From Flavobacteriaceae bacterium (GTDB lineage Bacteria > Bacteroidota > Bacteroidia > Flavobacteriales > Flavobacteriaceae), in the NCBI GenBank assembly GCA_030148025.1, contig JASBUG010000008.1, positions 62,001-126,000 of the forward strand: DNA of 64,000 bases. The letters run 5' to 3'. This document shows positions 8,139-17,138 of this stretch, piece after piece. The translations under genes were made by a program, and so were the position numbers. Each line of letters begins with the position of its first letter. Positions within the stretch are counted from its first letter, which is position 1. The notes beneath the pieces are model-generated. The model saw nothing but the letters and a program-made list of their open reading frames with translations, was not told the origin of the DNA and searched no databases.

Positions 8139-10358
8139 ATGACATTTATTTCACGTTTATCTCGTGCTATATTGGTATTTATACTACTTCAAACCACTGC
8201 CAAAGCTCAAGATAACCAACAAACTAGCCGCCCTTCATTTAATGCAACTCAACTTACCGAAAATCCAGTAATTGATGGTGATGTTCTTAATGAAGCGCTT
8301 TGGCAAAAAATTATGCCAATCAGCCAAATGGTTCAAATAAAACCAAGGTTTGGCGAAGCTGCTTCAGAGAAAACAGATATTCGATTAGCCTACACAAAAA
8401 GCATGCTTTATGTGTCTGTTATTTGCTATGACAGCTCCCCAGAAACCATTGTGGTATCAGACTCCAGACGTGATGCCGACTTAGGAGATGAAGATAGCTT
8501 TCTTTTTATTATAGATACCTATAACGATAGGCAAAATGGATTTATGTTTGGGACCAATTCTAACGGTATGGAATACGATGCTCAAATTGATAATGAGGGC
8601 AAAGGAAACTTTAATGCAAATAGACAACAAGGTGGTGTTATTGGCGGTACCAATATAAATTGGGATGCTTCATGGGAAGTAAAAGCACAAACTGGTGATT
8701 ACGGATGGAGTGCCGAATTTGCAATTCCTTTACGTTCGTTACGATTTAGCTCTGGTGACAACCAATCTTGGGGTATAAACTTTCAAAGAAACATAAGTAA
8801 AACAAACGAAACAGCCTTTTGGGCCTCTTTGCCAATAGGGTTTGACATGAAACGTCTGTCGCTTGCAGGTCGTGTACATAATTTAAATTTAAAGAACCCA
8901 GGGAATTTAAAAGTAATGCCTTATGTTTTAGGGCAAGTTGTTAAGGATAAATCTGTTGATCCTTCTGAAACCGACACCGATTTTGAAGCAGGATTAGACG
9001 TAAAATATAGTCTTACCCCTAGTTTAACTCTTGACCTCACGTATAACACCGATTTTGCACAAGTGGAAGTAGACGAACAACAGGTAAATTTAGACAGGTT
9101 TAATCTATTCTTTCCTGAAAAGCGCTCATTCTTTTTAGAAAACGCTGGACAATTTACCGTAGGAAGTCCAGGAGAGGTAGATTTGTTTTTTAGCAGACGC
9201 ATTGGAATAGGAAATGACGGTTCTATCGTGCCAATTATAGGTGGTGCTCGTTTATCTGGTAAAGTTGGACAAACCAACGTGGGATTCTTAAGCATGTTTA
9301 CAGACGATGTTGAATCTTCTAACATTGAAAAAAACAATTTTACGGTGGCTCGAGTAAATCATAATTTTGGCGAAAGCAGATCTTCCTTAGGTGGTGTTTT
9401 TGTTAATAGAGCTGGTTTGGGTGATACCGAAGACGACTATAATCGCGTGTTTGCCATTGACGGGAAATGGGGCTTAGGAAAAAAAGCTATTATTACTGGA
9501 TTTTTATCTAAAAGTACTACACCTGGAATAGATGATAACGATCATGCTTTTAAAATCTCTGCCAATTATGATTGGGATGGCTGGAATTTAATTGCTGCTT
9601 ATACCGAGGTTGGAGAAGGCTTTAATCCTGAAGTTGGCTTTTTACAACGAACTGCATTCAAAAAGCCGGAATTTTTGATTTTTAAGGCTCATAGACCTAA
9701 AAACTGGGGTAGCATGCTAGAAATTAGACCACATATTTCTTATAGAAGTTATTGGGATTTTAATGATAATTTAATTACGAGCTTTTTACATGTCGACAAT
9801 CATTGGGAATGGAAGAGTGGTTTTGAGATTCACACCGGAATTAACTTTACCGAGGAAGGTGTGCAACAACCATTTAACCTTTCTGGTGTTACGGTTGATG
9901 CTGGTAAATATAAACATCAGGAGCTCCAACTTGTTTATATGACCAATGCCAATAAAAGATTATCATTTAGTGGCAGAAGTATGATTGGTGGTTATTTTGG
10001 CGGAAATCGCTTTTCGCATAGTGGCACCATTAAATTACGACTAGGCGATAAATTTAACTCATCGTTTACTTATAGCCATAACAATCTTAACCTTCCAAAT
10101 GGCGATGTTACCGCTATTATTACAGGAGCCAGATTAGCCTATTCGTTTACACCTAGAATGTTTTTACAAAGTTTAATTCAAAATAACAATGTGTCTAACA
10201 TCACCTCAGTAAATGCGCGCTTTGGCTGGCTACAAAATGCCAACTCAGGGCTATTTGTAGTTGTAAACATCATTAAAGATGATGACTACCTAGATGGTTT
10301 AAACAACCAAAGCATTACGGTAAAATACACGCATCGTTTTGACCTAATGAGAAACTAA
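8139..10358 (+). CDS. DUF5916 outer-membrane protein with N-terminal CBM9-like domain
   Basis: 739 residues. A signal peptide (residues 1-23, ending TAKAQ) is followed by a carbohydrate-binding-family-9-like beta-sandwich (ENPVIDGDVLNEALWQ, DIRLAYTKSMLYVSV, about 40-230), then a long stretch of alternating strands with aromatic ends typical of an outer-membrane barrel (from about 260). This layout is the Bacteroidota DUF5916 family. Its role is not established; glycan sensing or uptake are guesses from the fold. It is divergent from the molybdenum hydroxylase operon and monocistronic. A strong hairpin terminator lies 166 bases after the stop. Confidence 0.85.
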   Translation: MTFISRLSRAILVFILLQTTAKAQDNQQTSRPSFNATQLTENPVIDGDVLNEALWQKIMPISQMVQIKPRFGEAASEKTDIRLAYTKSMLYVSVICYDSSPETIVVSDSRRDADLGDEDSFLFIIDTYNDRQNGFMFGTNSNGMEYDAQIDNEGKGNFNANRQQGGVIGGTNINWDASWEVKAQTGDYGWSAEFAIPLRSLRFSSGDNQSWGINFQRNISKTNETAFWASLPIGFDMKRLSLAGRVHNLNLKNPGNLKVMPYVLGQVVKDKSVDPSETDTDFEAGLDVKYSLTPSLTLDLTYNTDFAQVEVDEQQVNLDRFNLFFPEKRSFFLENAGQFTVGSPGEVDLFFSRRIGIGNDGSIVPIIGGARLSGKVGQTNVGFLSMFTDDVESSNIEKNNFTVARVNHNFGESRSSLGGVFVNRAGLGDTEDDYNRVFAIDGKWGLGKKAIITGFLSKSTTPGIDDNDHAFKISANYDWDGWNLIAAYTEVGEGFNPEVGFLQRTAFKKPEFLIFKAHRPKNWGSMLEIRPHISYRSYWDFNDNLITSFLHVDNHWEWKSGFEIHTGINFTEEGVQQPFNLSGVTVDAGKYKHQELQLVYMTNANKRLSFSGRSMIGGYFGGNRFSHSGTIKLRLGDKFNSSFTYSHNNLNLPNGDVTAIITGARLAYSFTPRMFLQSLIQNNNVSNITSVNARFGWLQNANSGLFVVVNIIKDDDYLDGLNNQSITVKYTHRFDLMRN

Positions 10359-10523
10359 TAAAAACCCTATATGTAACTTTTTTTAAGTTTTTGGGTCTTA
10401 TAAGTAAAGAGTTATAGACCATAATGAAACATAAAGTAAGTTCTGAAGTATTAGCGATAAAGAACCTCTAAAAAGAAACATTACTCACATATACTCAGGT
10501 AAAACATTATGCATCATAGTTTT

Positions 10524-10563
10524 AAAGCAAAAAAGCGGATCTTATTTACCGCTTTTTTGCTTT
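10524..10563 (+). terminator. Strong intrinsic terminator after the DUF5916 gene
   Basis: A perfect 15-bp stem (AAAGCAAAAAAGCGG at 10524-10538 with its complement at 10549-10563) surrounds a 10-base loop and runs into a T-rich tract. It separates the DUF5916 gene from the serine hydrolase and could work in both directions. The 165 bases before it hold nothing I recognise. Confidence 0.85.
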
Positions 10564-10606
10564 AATTTTTTGTACCTTATTCCATAATTTCCAACCAATA
10601 GTAATT

Positions 10607-12094
10607 ATGAAATCTTTTTTTAGTGTTGTGCTTTTGGCGCTTACTTTTTGTTTACCAATAAATGCACAAACCCATTCCAAAAAAATAAAAGAACTAGACA
10701 AATACATTCAAAAGGCTATAGACCTATGGAATCCTCCAGGTCTTGCTGTAACTGTAGTAAAAGATGGAAATATCATCTTTACAAAAGGATATGGCGTGCG
10801 TACAATTGGCACTAATAACATTGTTGATGAAAATACCCTATTTGGTTGCATGTCTACTACCAAAGCATTTGTTGCAGCAGGTTTAGCAATGTTAGTTGAT
10901 GATGGCAAATTGCAGTGGAGTGATAAGGTTATAGATCATCTTCCAGACTTCAGACTCAAAGACTCCTATATAACACGGGAGTTAAATATAAAAGACCTAC
11001 TCACACACCGTTCTGGATTAGGAAATACCGACTATTTATGGAGCATTATGACCATAAGTGGAGATAGTGCCTACTACAAATTACGTGAAGTAGAAAAATC
11101 GTATTCGTTACGATCTAGTTTTATCTATCAAAATCTAATGTACCATACAGCTGGTAAAGTTATAGAAGCGATAAGCGGAAAAGCTTGGGGTGATTTTTTA
11201 AAGGAACGTATTTATATGCCTTTAGATATGAATGATACGTACCCTTTATTAAGCATGGTAAAAGACAAAGAAAACAAAGCCGACGCGCATTATTTAATTG
11301 ATAAAGAAATTACTAAAATAGATCAAATGTCTGCCGACAATGTAGGTGCAGCAGGCTCTATGTGGGCTTCCATTTCTGATGCTGGAAAATGGATACAATT
11401 CTTACTTAATAATGGTGTGGTAAACAATGACACTTTAATCAAACCTAAAACTTTTAAAGAATTGTTTACACCACAGCAAATAATTCCTGCCAATCAATTT
11501 TACCCTACAAGACAAGTTACCAAGCCTAATTGGATGACTTATGGCTTAGGCTGGTTTCAACATGATTATAGAGGTAGAATGGTACAATTCCATACTGGTA
11601 GTTTAGCAGGAATGGTAGCTATAGCTGGTATGATCCCTGAAGACAATATTGGTATATATGTTATGGGAAATCTAGATCATGCAGAAATACGACATGCCTT
11701 AATGTATACCGTTTTTGATCTTTTTATAGATGGAAAGATTACCAGAGACTGGAGTGAAGAATTACACAATTTATATCATCCTGAATCTTCAGAAAACCAA
11801 ACAGCACCCAAACCAATTGCCAATGCTCCTGCCTCAATAGCAGAAAGTGATCTTTTAGGTACTTATTACAGTGAGCAATTTGGGTGGGTAACAATTTCGA
11901 AAGAAGATGACACCTTAAAATTTAATGCTAACGACACCGTAAAAGGGTCTTTAAATCATTGGCATTATAATACCTATAAATGTTTTTTTAATAAAAGGAA
12001 TTGGGGAGATACACTCATAAATTTTCGTATGGATGAGAACGGAAAACTCAGCCATTTGGAGTTTTTTGGAGAAACCTTTTATTTAGACAACTAA
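10607..12094 (+). CDS. Exported serine hydrolase, class C beta-lactamase/esterase fold, with C-terminal DUF3471-like domain
   Basis: 495 residues with an N-terminal signal peptide (about 1-20). The beta-lactamase-related active site is visible: SxxK as STTK near residue 84 (GCMSTTKAF), the Tyr-x-Asn motif in IYQNLMYH near 170, and HTGSLAGM in place of KTG near 330. A separate beta-rich domain covers about 410-495. Such proteins are periplasmic or surface esterases or peptidases; true beta-lactamase activity is unlikely with HTG. It stands alone between a strong terminator and the next gene. A second, unrelated-looking serine hydrolase is at 33225. Confidence 0.88.
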   Translation: MKSFFSVVLLALTFCLPINAQTHSKKIKELDKYIQKAIDLWNPPGLAVTVVKDGNIIFTKGYGVRTIGTNNIVDENTLFGCMSTTKAFVAAGLAMLVDDGKLQWSDKVIDHLPDFRLKDSYITRELNIKDLLTHRSGLGNTDYLWSIMTISGDSAYYKLREVEKSYSLRSSFIYQNLMYHTAGKVIEAISGKAWGDFLKERIYMPLDMNDTYPLLSMVKDKENKADAHYLIDKEITKIDQMSADNVGAAGSMWASISDAGKWIQFLLNNGVVNNDTLIKPKTFKELFTPQQIIPANQFYPTRQVTKPNWMTYGLGWFQHDYRGRMVQFHTGSLAGMVAIAGMIPEDNIGIYVMGNLDHAEIRHALMYTVFDLFIDGKITRDWSEELHNLYHPESSENQTAPKPIANAPASIAESDLLGTYYSEQFGWVTISKEDDTLKFNANDTVKGSLNHWHYNTYKCFFNKRNWGDTLINFRMDENGKLSHLEFFGETFYLDN

Positions 12095-12121
12095 GTTTCT
12101 GTGACTTTTAATATTTAGTTT

Positions 12122-12129
12122 TAACTTTG
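12122..12129 (+). promoter_or_regulatory. Candidate -7 box (TAACTTTG) for the DUF6056-like gene
   Basis: The box matches TAnnTTTG of Bacteroidota. The expected transcription start near 12136 would give a leader of about 28 bases to ATG 12164 and would exclude the in-frame TTG at 12131. A clear TTG -33 element was not found, so support is partial. Confidence 0.4.
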
Positions 12130-12163
12130 ATTGCTATCACTTTTTAAAGGGCCAAAACTATTA

Positions 12164-13570
12164 ATGACCTCAAATTCTATAAGCAAACAGCTTCTATTTC
12201 TTGTATTACTAATTTTAGTATTACTTCCATACATATACATTAGTCTGTTTACAAACCCTGTTGCTGACGATTTTATGTATGCTCATAAAGCCAAAGCTCA
12301 AGATTTATTTCCTGCACTGTTAGAAGAATATTTAACCTGGAACGGTAGATACATTTCAAACATTTTTGTACTTAAAAACCCTATTGTATATGGTAGTTTT
12401 ACAGGTTATAAAATTGTACCAGTACTTATAATTATTGCTACCATAGGCTCTGTTTCCTTTTTTATTAAAGTGATTACCCAAAACTATTTCAATAAAATAC
12501 AACGTTATACAGGTGCTTTATTTTTTACTGTTTTATTTTTAAGTCAAATGCCAAAAATATCGGAAGGTATTTATTGGTATACTGGTTCAGTAACATATCA
12601 ATTGGGTCACATTTCATTGCTCTGTTTTATTGCATTGTTAGGTGCTTTTTATAGAAAGTCACAAAGTGTTTCTAGCAAATGGATACTATTCTCATCGCTT
12701 ATTTTACTGGCTTTTATAACTATTGGTTTTAACGAAACTATAATGATCGCGACACTATGTTTTATATTTTCGTTATATCTAGTCTTTAAATTATCTCATT
12801 TAAAAAATAGTCGCTATCTAATTATTTTAGCCATCTCAATTATAATCTTTTGTGGCTTTATGATTTTTTCTCCAGGTAATGCAATAAGAGAGTCTCATTT
12901 TATCGATAACCATAAATTGTTTTCATCGTTATACCTTTCTACAGGACAAACCATTCGGTATTTTTTAAAATGGAGTTTCTCTATACCATTGCTGTTAATT
13001 TCAATATACTATTACCTTATAAACAAACAGCTTTCAAAGAATATTCCACTATTTAGAGCCTCATTCTATTTAACACCAATCCTATCTTCAGCTCTATTAT
13101 TGACCGTTATTTTTATTGGGTTTTTCCCTTCGTATTGGGCCACTGGTGATTTAGGACAGCTACGAAGTGTAAATACCTCCTATTTTCTATTCTTAATTAT
13201 GTGGTTTGTTAATTTAACGGTTATCTACAACAGGTTCAAGTTGCCTTTTGCTTCTATCTCTAATAAAATATCACTGATCGTTTCCGGGCTTTCAATTATT
13301 TTTTTGGTGTTTACAAAAAATGGTTTTAATCTATTAAGCGATTTGAAAAATCAAAGTCATCGTGCTTATAATACTGAAATGACACAACGCTATTCGAAAA
13401 TTTTAAATAATAATGAATCTGTTTGCTTAGAATTTCTAAAGAATAAACCCGAAGCATTATTTGTTTCTGATATTACAGAAGAAACAAATAGTTGGCAAAA
13501 TGATGCTTATTTGTTGTTTTTTGAGAAAACCAATTTGAAATTGGTTGCTGCTTCAAAATGTGAAGATTAA
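12164..13570 (+). CDS. DUF6056-like multi-pass membrane protein (possible GT-C-type glycosyltransferase)
   Basis: 468 residues from ATG 12164; the frame is open to a TTG at 12131, which lies just after a candidate promoter box. There are about ten hydrophobic segments. The first periplasmic loop has TNPVADDFMYAHKA, where the paired Asp resembles the metal/donor site of GT-C glycosyltransferases, and EGIYWYTGSVTYQ lies near residue 140. This pattern fits the DUF6056 family, often seen near surface polysaccharide genes. The biochemical role is unproven. It is convergent with the 13575 gene, with 4 bases between the stop codons. Confidence 0.6.
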   Translation: MTSNSISKQLLFLVLLILVLLPYIYISLFTNPVADDFMYAHKAKAQDLFPALLEEYLTWNGRYISNIFVLKNPIVYGSFTGYKIVPVLIIIATIGSVSFFIKVITQNYFNKIQRYTGALFFTVLFLSQMPKISEGIYWYTGSVTYQLGHISLLCFIALLGAFYRKSQSVSSKWILFSSLILLAFITIGFNETIMIATLCFIFSLYLVFKLSHLKNSRYLIILAISIIIFCGFMIFSPGNAIRESHFIDNHKLFSSLYLSTGQTIRYFLKWSFSIPLLLISIYYYLINKQLSKNIPLFRASFYLTPILSSALLLTVIFIGFFPSYWATGDLGQLRSVNTSYFLFLIMWFVNLTVIYNRFKLPFASISNKISLIVSGLSIIFLVFTKNGFNLLSDLKNQSHRAYNTEMTQRYSKILNNNESVCLEFLKNKPEALFVSDITEETNSWQNDAYLLFFEKTNLKLVAASKCED

Positions 13571-13574
13571 ACTG

Positions 13575-14585
13575 TTATTTTCCATTGTTAAAAACAGATT
13601 TGAAAATTCCTTTAATAGATATTAAGTTTAAAGGAAACTCTGCAAAAACATGCATTAAACTTAATACTAGTAGTAATGCTAATCCAACCTTGTAATCGTA
13701 CAAATAGATGGCTATAGATATTAACCAAATTAAAAGTATAAGTAAAGATCTTTTTTGTGTTAGCTTTTTGTGCCAGCCTATTACAGTGGTTTTAGAAAAC
13801 CAATTTAGGTAATGATAGGTATATGCAAAAGCAATAAAAATTTGAATTTTAATATCTATTATTTCATAGAAAAAGAACTTGGTTCCATCAGACAACCCAA
13901 GTAATTTCGATAGATTGACATTTAAGACATGAAAACGGTTGTCTGTTATAATACCCTTAACTTCATCAGAAAAGTGATAGCTAATGTTGTTTAAATTCAA
14001 CCATGAAATAATAAAAGGTATCGCCACTAATAATATGACATTAAACCACCCTATACTTGTTTTAACTTTAGTATTTCCATACCACATAAACAACAATGTA
14101 AACAGGTATACATGAATAATAGTAGGTAGAAATATCCCAATATATAAGTTATACGAATTTGTGTTATTTAGTAAAATTGCGACAATAACTCCCAAAGTAA
14201 TTATACCTATAATGTGTATTGTTTGCTTTATAAATAAAAATGCATAAGCAATAATCAGAGCCAAAAAAATTAAAGCATTGGTGTATTGTGGGAGCTCATT
14301 TTGTATGAATAAAATAACATTATGTTCTATATTTTTAAAAGCATCTAGTTTAAACAGTAACGGAAGTGCAATTACTATTGAAAACACAACTATGATATAA
14401 ATCCAGTATTTGTTATTTAAAAAATAGCCTCTATCCCTAATCCAATTAATCTCGGTAATATAATGAAGTGGCCCTAAAACAGCATATGCAATAACAAAAA
14501 GCTCAAAAGGTAATATACAAGCTATTGCTAATGATACTACTATTAAAAAGGTATTTAAAAGGTCTATTTTAGTTAGCTGGTTCAT
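13575..14585 (-). CDS. Conserved multi-pass membrane protein of unknown function
   Basis: 336 residues with about ten membrane segments. I do not assign a family. Notable are several membrane-embedded or loop histidines in set contexts: GPLHYITEINWIRDRGYF near residue 40, TIHIIG near 127, TYHYLNWFSKTTVIGWHK near 260 and LMHVFAEFP near 310. Spaced His residues in helices recall membrane metal enzymes such as the Brp/Blh carotenoid oxygenases, but the match is only by eye. It is separated from the upstream fibre gene by a hairpin terminator and has no obvious partner. Confidence 0.6.
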   Translation of the reverse strand: MNQLTKIDLLNTFLIVVSLAIACILPFELFVIAYAVLGPLHYITEINWIRDRGYFLNNKYWIYIIVVFSIVIALPLLFKLDAFKNIEHNVILFIQNELPQYTNALIFLALIIAYAFLFIKQTIHIIGIITLGVIVAILLNNTNSYNLYIGIFLPTIIHVYLFTLLFMWYGNTKVKTSIGWFNVILLVAIPFIISWLNLNNISYHFSDEVKGIITDNRFHVLNVNLSKLLGLSDGTKFFFYEIIDIKIQIFIAFAYTYHYLNWFSKTTVIGWHKKLTQKRSLLILLIWLISIAIYLYDYKVGLALLLVLSLMHVFAEFPLNLISIKGIFKSVFNNGK

Positions 14586-14600
14586 CTATTAAGCCAAAAT

Positions 14601-14631
14601 AAAAAAGCTCCACCAATGGCGAAGCTTTTTT
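14601..14631 (-). terminator. Intrinsic terminator after the fibre gene
   Basis: A 9-bp stem (AAAAAAGCT at 14601-14609 with AGCTTTTTT at 14623-14631) and a 13-base loop lie between the fibre-gene stop and the next minus-strand start. Read on the minus strand it ends in TTTTTTATTTT, as expected for a terminator of the 14653-16884 transcript. Confidence 0.75.
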
Positions 14632-14652
14632 ATTAAAAATTTGTTCTTTTTA

Positions 14653-16884
14653 TTATTTAACTACCATTCGCTTTGTGTCTATTTTCATAGCTCCTACATA
14701 AAGCGTGTAGAAATAAACACCAGACGAAAGATCTGCTGTATTAATATTTAATTCACCATCTCCTTTACTGTTAATATCTACAACCGATACAATTTGCCCA
14801 TTAGTATTACTAAACGACATTGTAACTTTTCCATCAAGACTATGAGGGATAAAGTATTTTATTGAAGATGTAGAACTAAACGGGTTTGGAATGTTTTGAT
14901 ATAAAACTGCTCCCGTTGGTCTTGCCTCTGTACCAGGTGCAGATAATGTACCTCCACACGCACAAGCTTCAATAGCTGCTACTCTAGTTAATAGATCGTC
15001 TATTTGTGTTTGCTGATTGGTATTTTCGGTTTCTAACGCCGATAGTATTGGTGATAAATCTACATTTACCGAAGACCCTCCTTCAATAGCCACTGTAAGC
15101 GTACTTCCTGATAAGGTAGCCGATGTTAAGTTCTGATCATCTGTATTATCTAAATATCCAGATAAATCAACTGTACTAGCATTACCAGTAATAGAAAGCG
15201 TATTTGTAGTTAATGAAATAGCCTGAGCATCTGTATTATCTAAATACCCAGATAGATCAACTGTACTTGCATTTCCAGTAATAGAAAGTGTATTTGTAGC
15301 TAACGAGATTGCCTGAGCATCTGTGTTTTCAGAAGATGTATTCATCCATTGTGTTCCATCCCATGTATATACTGTTTTATCTTCAGTATCGTAGACCATT
15401 AAACCATGATCTGAAGCTACTAAAGCTCCTTCTAAAGTAGTTCGTTGCGCGTTTGTTAAACGGTTTATTTGAAGACCTTTATTTGTCTCAGCTAAATCTA
15501 AAGATGCGTTTTGATTAGGTGCTGTAGTACCAATACCAACACTAACACGATCTGTAACTGTAGTTCCTCCTAATACCATACTATTACTAGTGGTAACTGA
15601 AGCTCCCGAGCCTATTGCATTAGCATATTTTAATTGGTCTGCAACAGTAGCGCTTTGTCCAATAGCTACCGAGTACTGCCCTTGCACACTTGTTTGATAC
15701 CCCATAGCGATAGAGCTAGAATCTGCAACCGCTTCTCTACCAATTGCAATTGCATTATTATATGTTGTATTTACTTGACGTCCAATACCAATAGAGTTAT
15801 TACCAACTACTTCTCCAAGGTAACCAATGGCTATACCATCAACATCATCAGCATCAGTAAAAGCTCCTATAGCAATAGCTCTATGTCCAAACGTTTCAGC
15901 ATCATATCCAATGGCAACTACATCATCTCCTCCGCTATTCGCAAAGGCTCCCAAGTATACTCCTCTATCAAAGTTCGCTCCAGAGTAAGTTCCTGCTCTA
16001 GGTTCTCCAGAACCAGGGTAATAAGCTGTAGAGGTCTTCTGGTCTGCTCCATATCCAAGTGCAGTATTATAAGATCCTTCTCTATTTCCTGAACCAGCAC
16101 CAGCTCCTACATAGGTATTAAACCATGCTCTAGTTGCCGCAGATGTACTATTTGTTCTATTGTTATCATATCCAGCATAAGCTCCAATAAAGGTACTTCC
16201 TGTAGCATACTCTGAACCTGCACCAGATCCTGCACCAACCATCGTATTCCATCTACCAGTAGAATTATCTATCATAGCAGAATCACCAACCGCCACATTA
16301 TGATGACCATCTCTATTATCGTACCCTGCTTCACTACCAAAAAAGGCATTTCTATATCCAGTAGTATTGGTTCTTCCCGCAGTACTCCCTACAAAAGTGT
16401 TATCACTTGCTGTGGTATTATTATACCCTGAATCTTCCCCTATAAAAGTATTGTCATCTCCAGTAGTGTTATTAAGCCCTGCTTCTTCACCAATAAAAAC
16501 CACATCAGAACCCATTGTGTTATTATATCCAGCCATGGTACCAATAAATGTCCCATCGGTATCCGTACTATGGTATCCAGCAAGATCACCTATTGCTGTG
16601 TTATCTTGTCCCGTAGTATTTGTATAACCAGCTTTATAACCAACATAAGTATTTTGCTGTCCTGATGTTTGTCTTCGACCAGCTGCCATACCTACCATTA
16701 CGTTTCTTGATCCAGACGATAAACTAAAAGCTGCAGAATCTCCAATCATTGTATTATAATCACCAGATGTAATGCTTACACCTGCATTACTCCCCAAAGA
16801 TTCATTTAATGTCTGGGCTTGTACTGTTGAAAAATTTAATAGCGCAAATGCAACCGCTATTACTAAAAGTAGTTGTTTTTTCAT
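14653..16884 (-). CDS. T9SS-exported fibre-like surface protein with YadA-head-type repeats
   Basis: 743 residues starting at ATG 16884, which gives a clean signal peptide (MKKQLLLVIAVAFALL to VQAQ); an in-frame extension to 16974 lacks sense. From about residue 25 to 250 there are head-type repeats of about 14 residues of the form GxxAGxxNxTGxxNTxxG. At about 310-450 they change to AIAIG/SIAMG units like the YadA/Hia head. Then come VGIGTTAPNQNASLDL, two 30-residue repeats (LSITGNASTVDLSGYLDN), and a short heptad-rich coiled coil (LSALETENTNQQTQIDDLL). A type-A T9SS sorting domain (IPNPFSSTSSI to the terminal KRMVVK) ends the protein. It probably forms a trimeric stalk or fibre on the cell surface; the function, perhaps adhesion, is inferred. 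Confidence 0.85.
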   Translation of the reverse strand: MKKQLLLVIAVAFALLNFSTVQAQTLNESLGSNAGVSITSGDYNTMIGDSAAFSLSSGSRNVMVGMAAGRRQTSGQQNTYVGYKAGYTNTTGQDNTAIGDLAGYHSTDTDGTFIGTMAGYNNTMGSDVVFIGEEAGLNNTTGDDNTFIGEDSGYNNTTASDNTFVGSTAGRTNTTGYRNAFFGSEAGYDNRDGHHNVAVGDSAMIDNSTGRWNTMVGAGSGAGSEYATGSTFIGAYAGYDNNRTNSTSAATRAWFNTYVGAGAGSGNREGSYNTALGYGADQKTSTAYYPGSGEPRAGTYSGANFDRGVYLGAFANSGGDDVVAIGYDAETFGHRAIAIGAFTDADDVDGIAIGYLGEVVGNNSIGIGRQVNTTYNNAIAIGREAVADSSSIAMGYQTSVQGQYSVAIGQSATVADQLKYANAIGSGASVTTSNSMVLGGTTVTDRVSVGIGTTAPNQNASLDLAETNKGLQINRLTNAQRTTLEGALVASDHGLMVYDTEDKTVYTWDGTQWMNTSSENTDAQAISLATNTLSITGNASTVDLSGYLDNTDAQAISLTTNTLSITGNASTVDLSGYLDNTDDQNLTSATLSGSTLTVAIEGGSSVNVDLSPILSALETENTNQQTQIDDLLTRVAAIEACACGGTLSAPGTEARPTGAVLYQNIPNPFSSTSSIKYFIPHSLDGKVTMSFSNTNGQIVSVVDINSKGDGELNINTADLSSGVYFYTLYVGAMKIDTKRMVVK
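15140..15319 (-). repeat. 90-bp tandem repeat inside the fibre gene (two full units)
   Basis: Two adjacent 90-base units (15140-15229 and 15230-15319), differing at only a few positions, encode the 30-residue unit centred on LSITGNASTVDLSGYL. A degenerate part of a third unit continues at 15320. The unit is in frame, so copy changes would alter stalk length without breaking the gene. Confidence 0.85.
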
Positions 16885-17138
16885 ACTAAAAAGTTGATTA
16901 ATAGAGCTCCAAAAAAAGCTTGCTTCCTGCGAAAATAAAAAAATATTGTTAAAATTTACGGTCATTTCGCACAAAATAACGGTGAATTAACATAGGTTAA
17001 GATTTATTAATTTACTTATTTTTTAAACAAAACAATCTCAAGCCTTTCATTTTTAAGCTATTATGATTTATTATTAATCTATTTCACTTCTTTAATCCTT
17101 TAAAAAAATTTAAAAAAGAAAAACTAACAGATTAAAAA

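Noticed and set aside
10607..12094. Antibiotic-resistance beta-lactamase
   Set aside because: The SxxK fold is present but the third motif is HTG and a DUF3471-like domain is appended, which points to an esterase or peptidase relative.
15140..15330. Regular repeats that could suggest a CRISPR-like array
   Set aside because: The units are 90 bases, directly adjacent without spacers, and in frame within a coding gene.
15634..16092. Long open frame on the + strand inside the fibre gene
   Set aside because: It is antisense to the repeat region; the low-complexity Ser/Cys/Asn-rich translation is the by-product of the regular repeat codons and has no start context.
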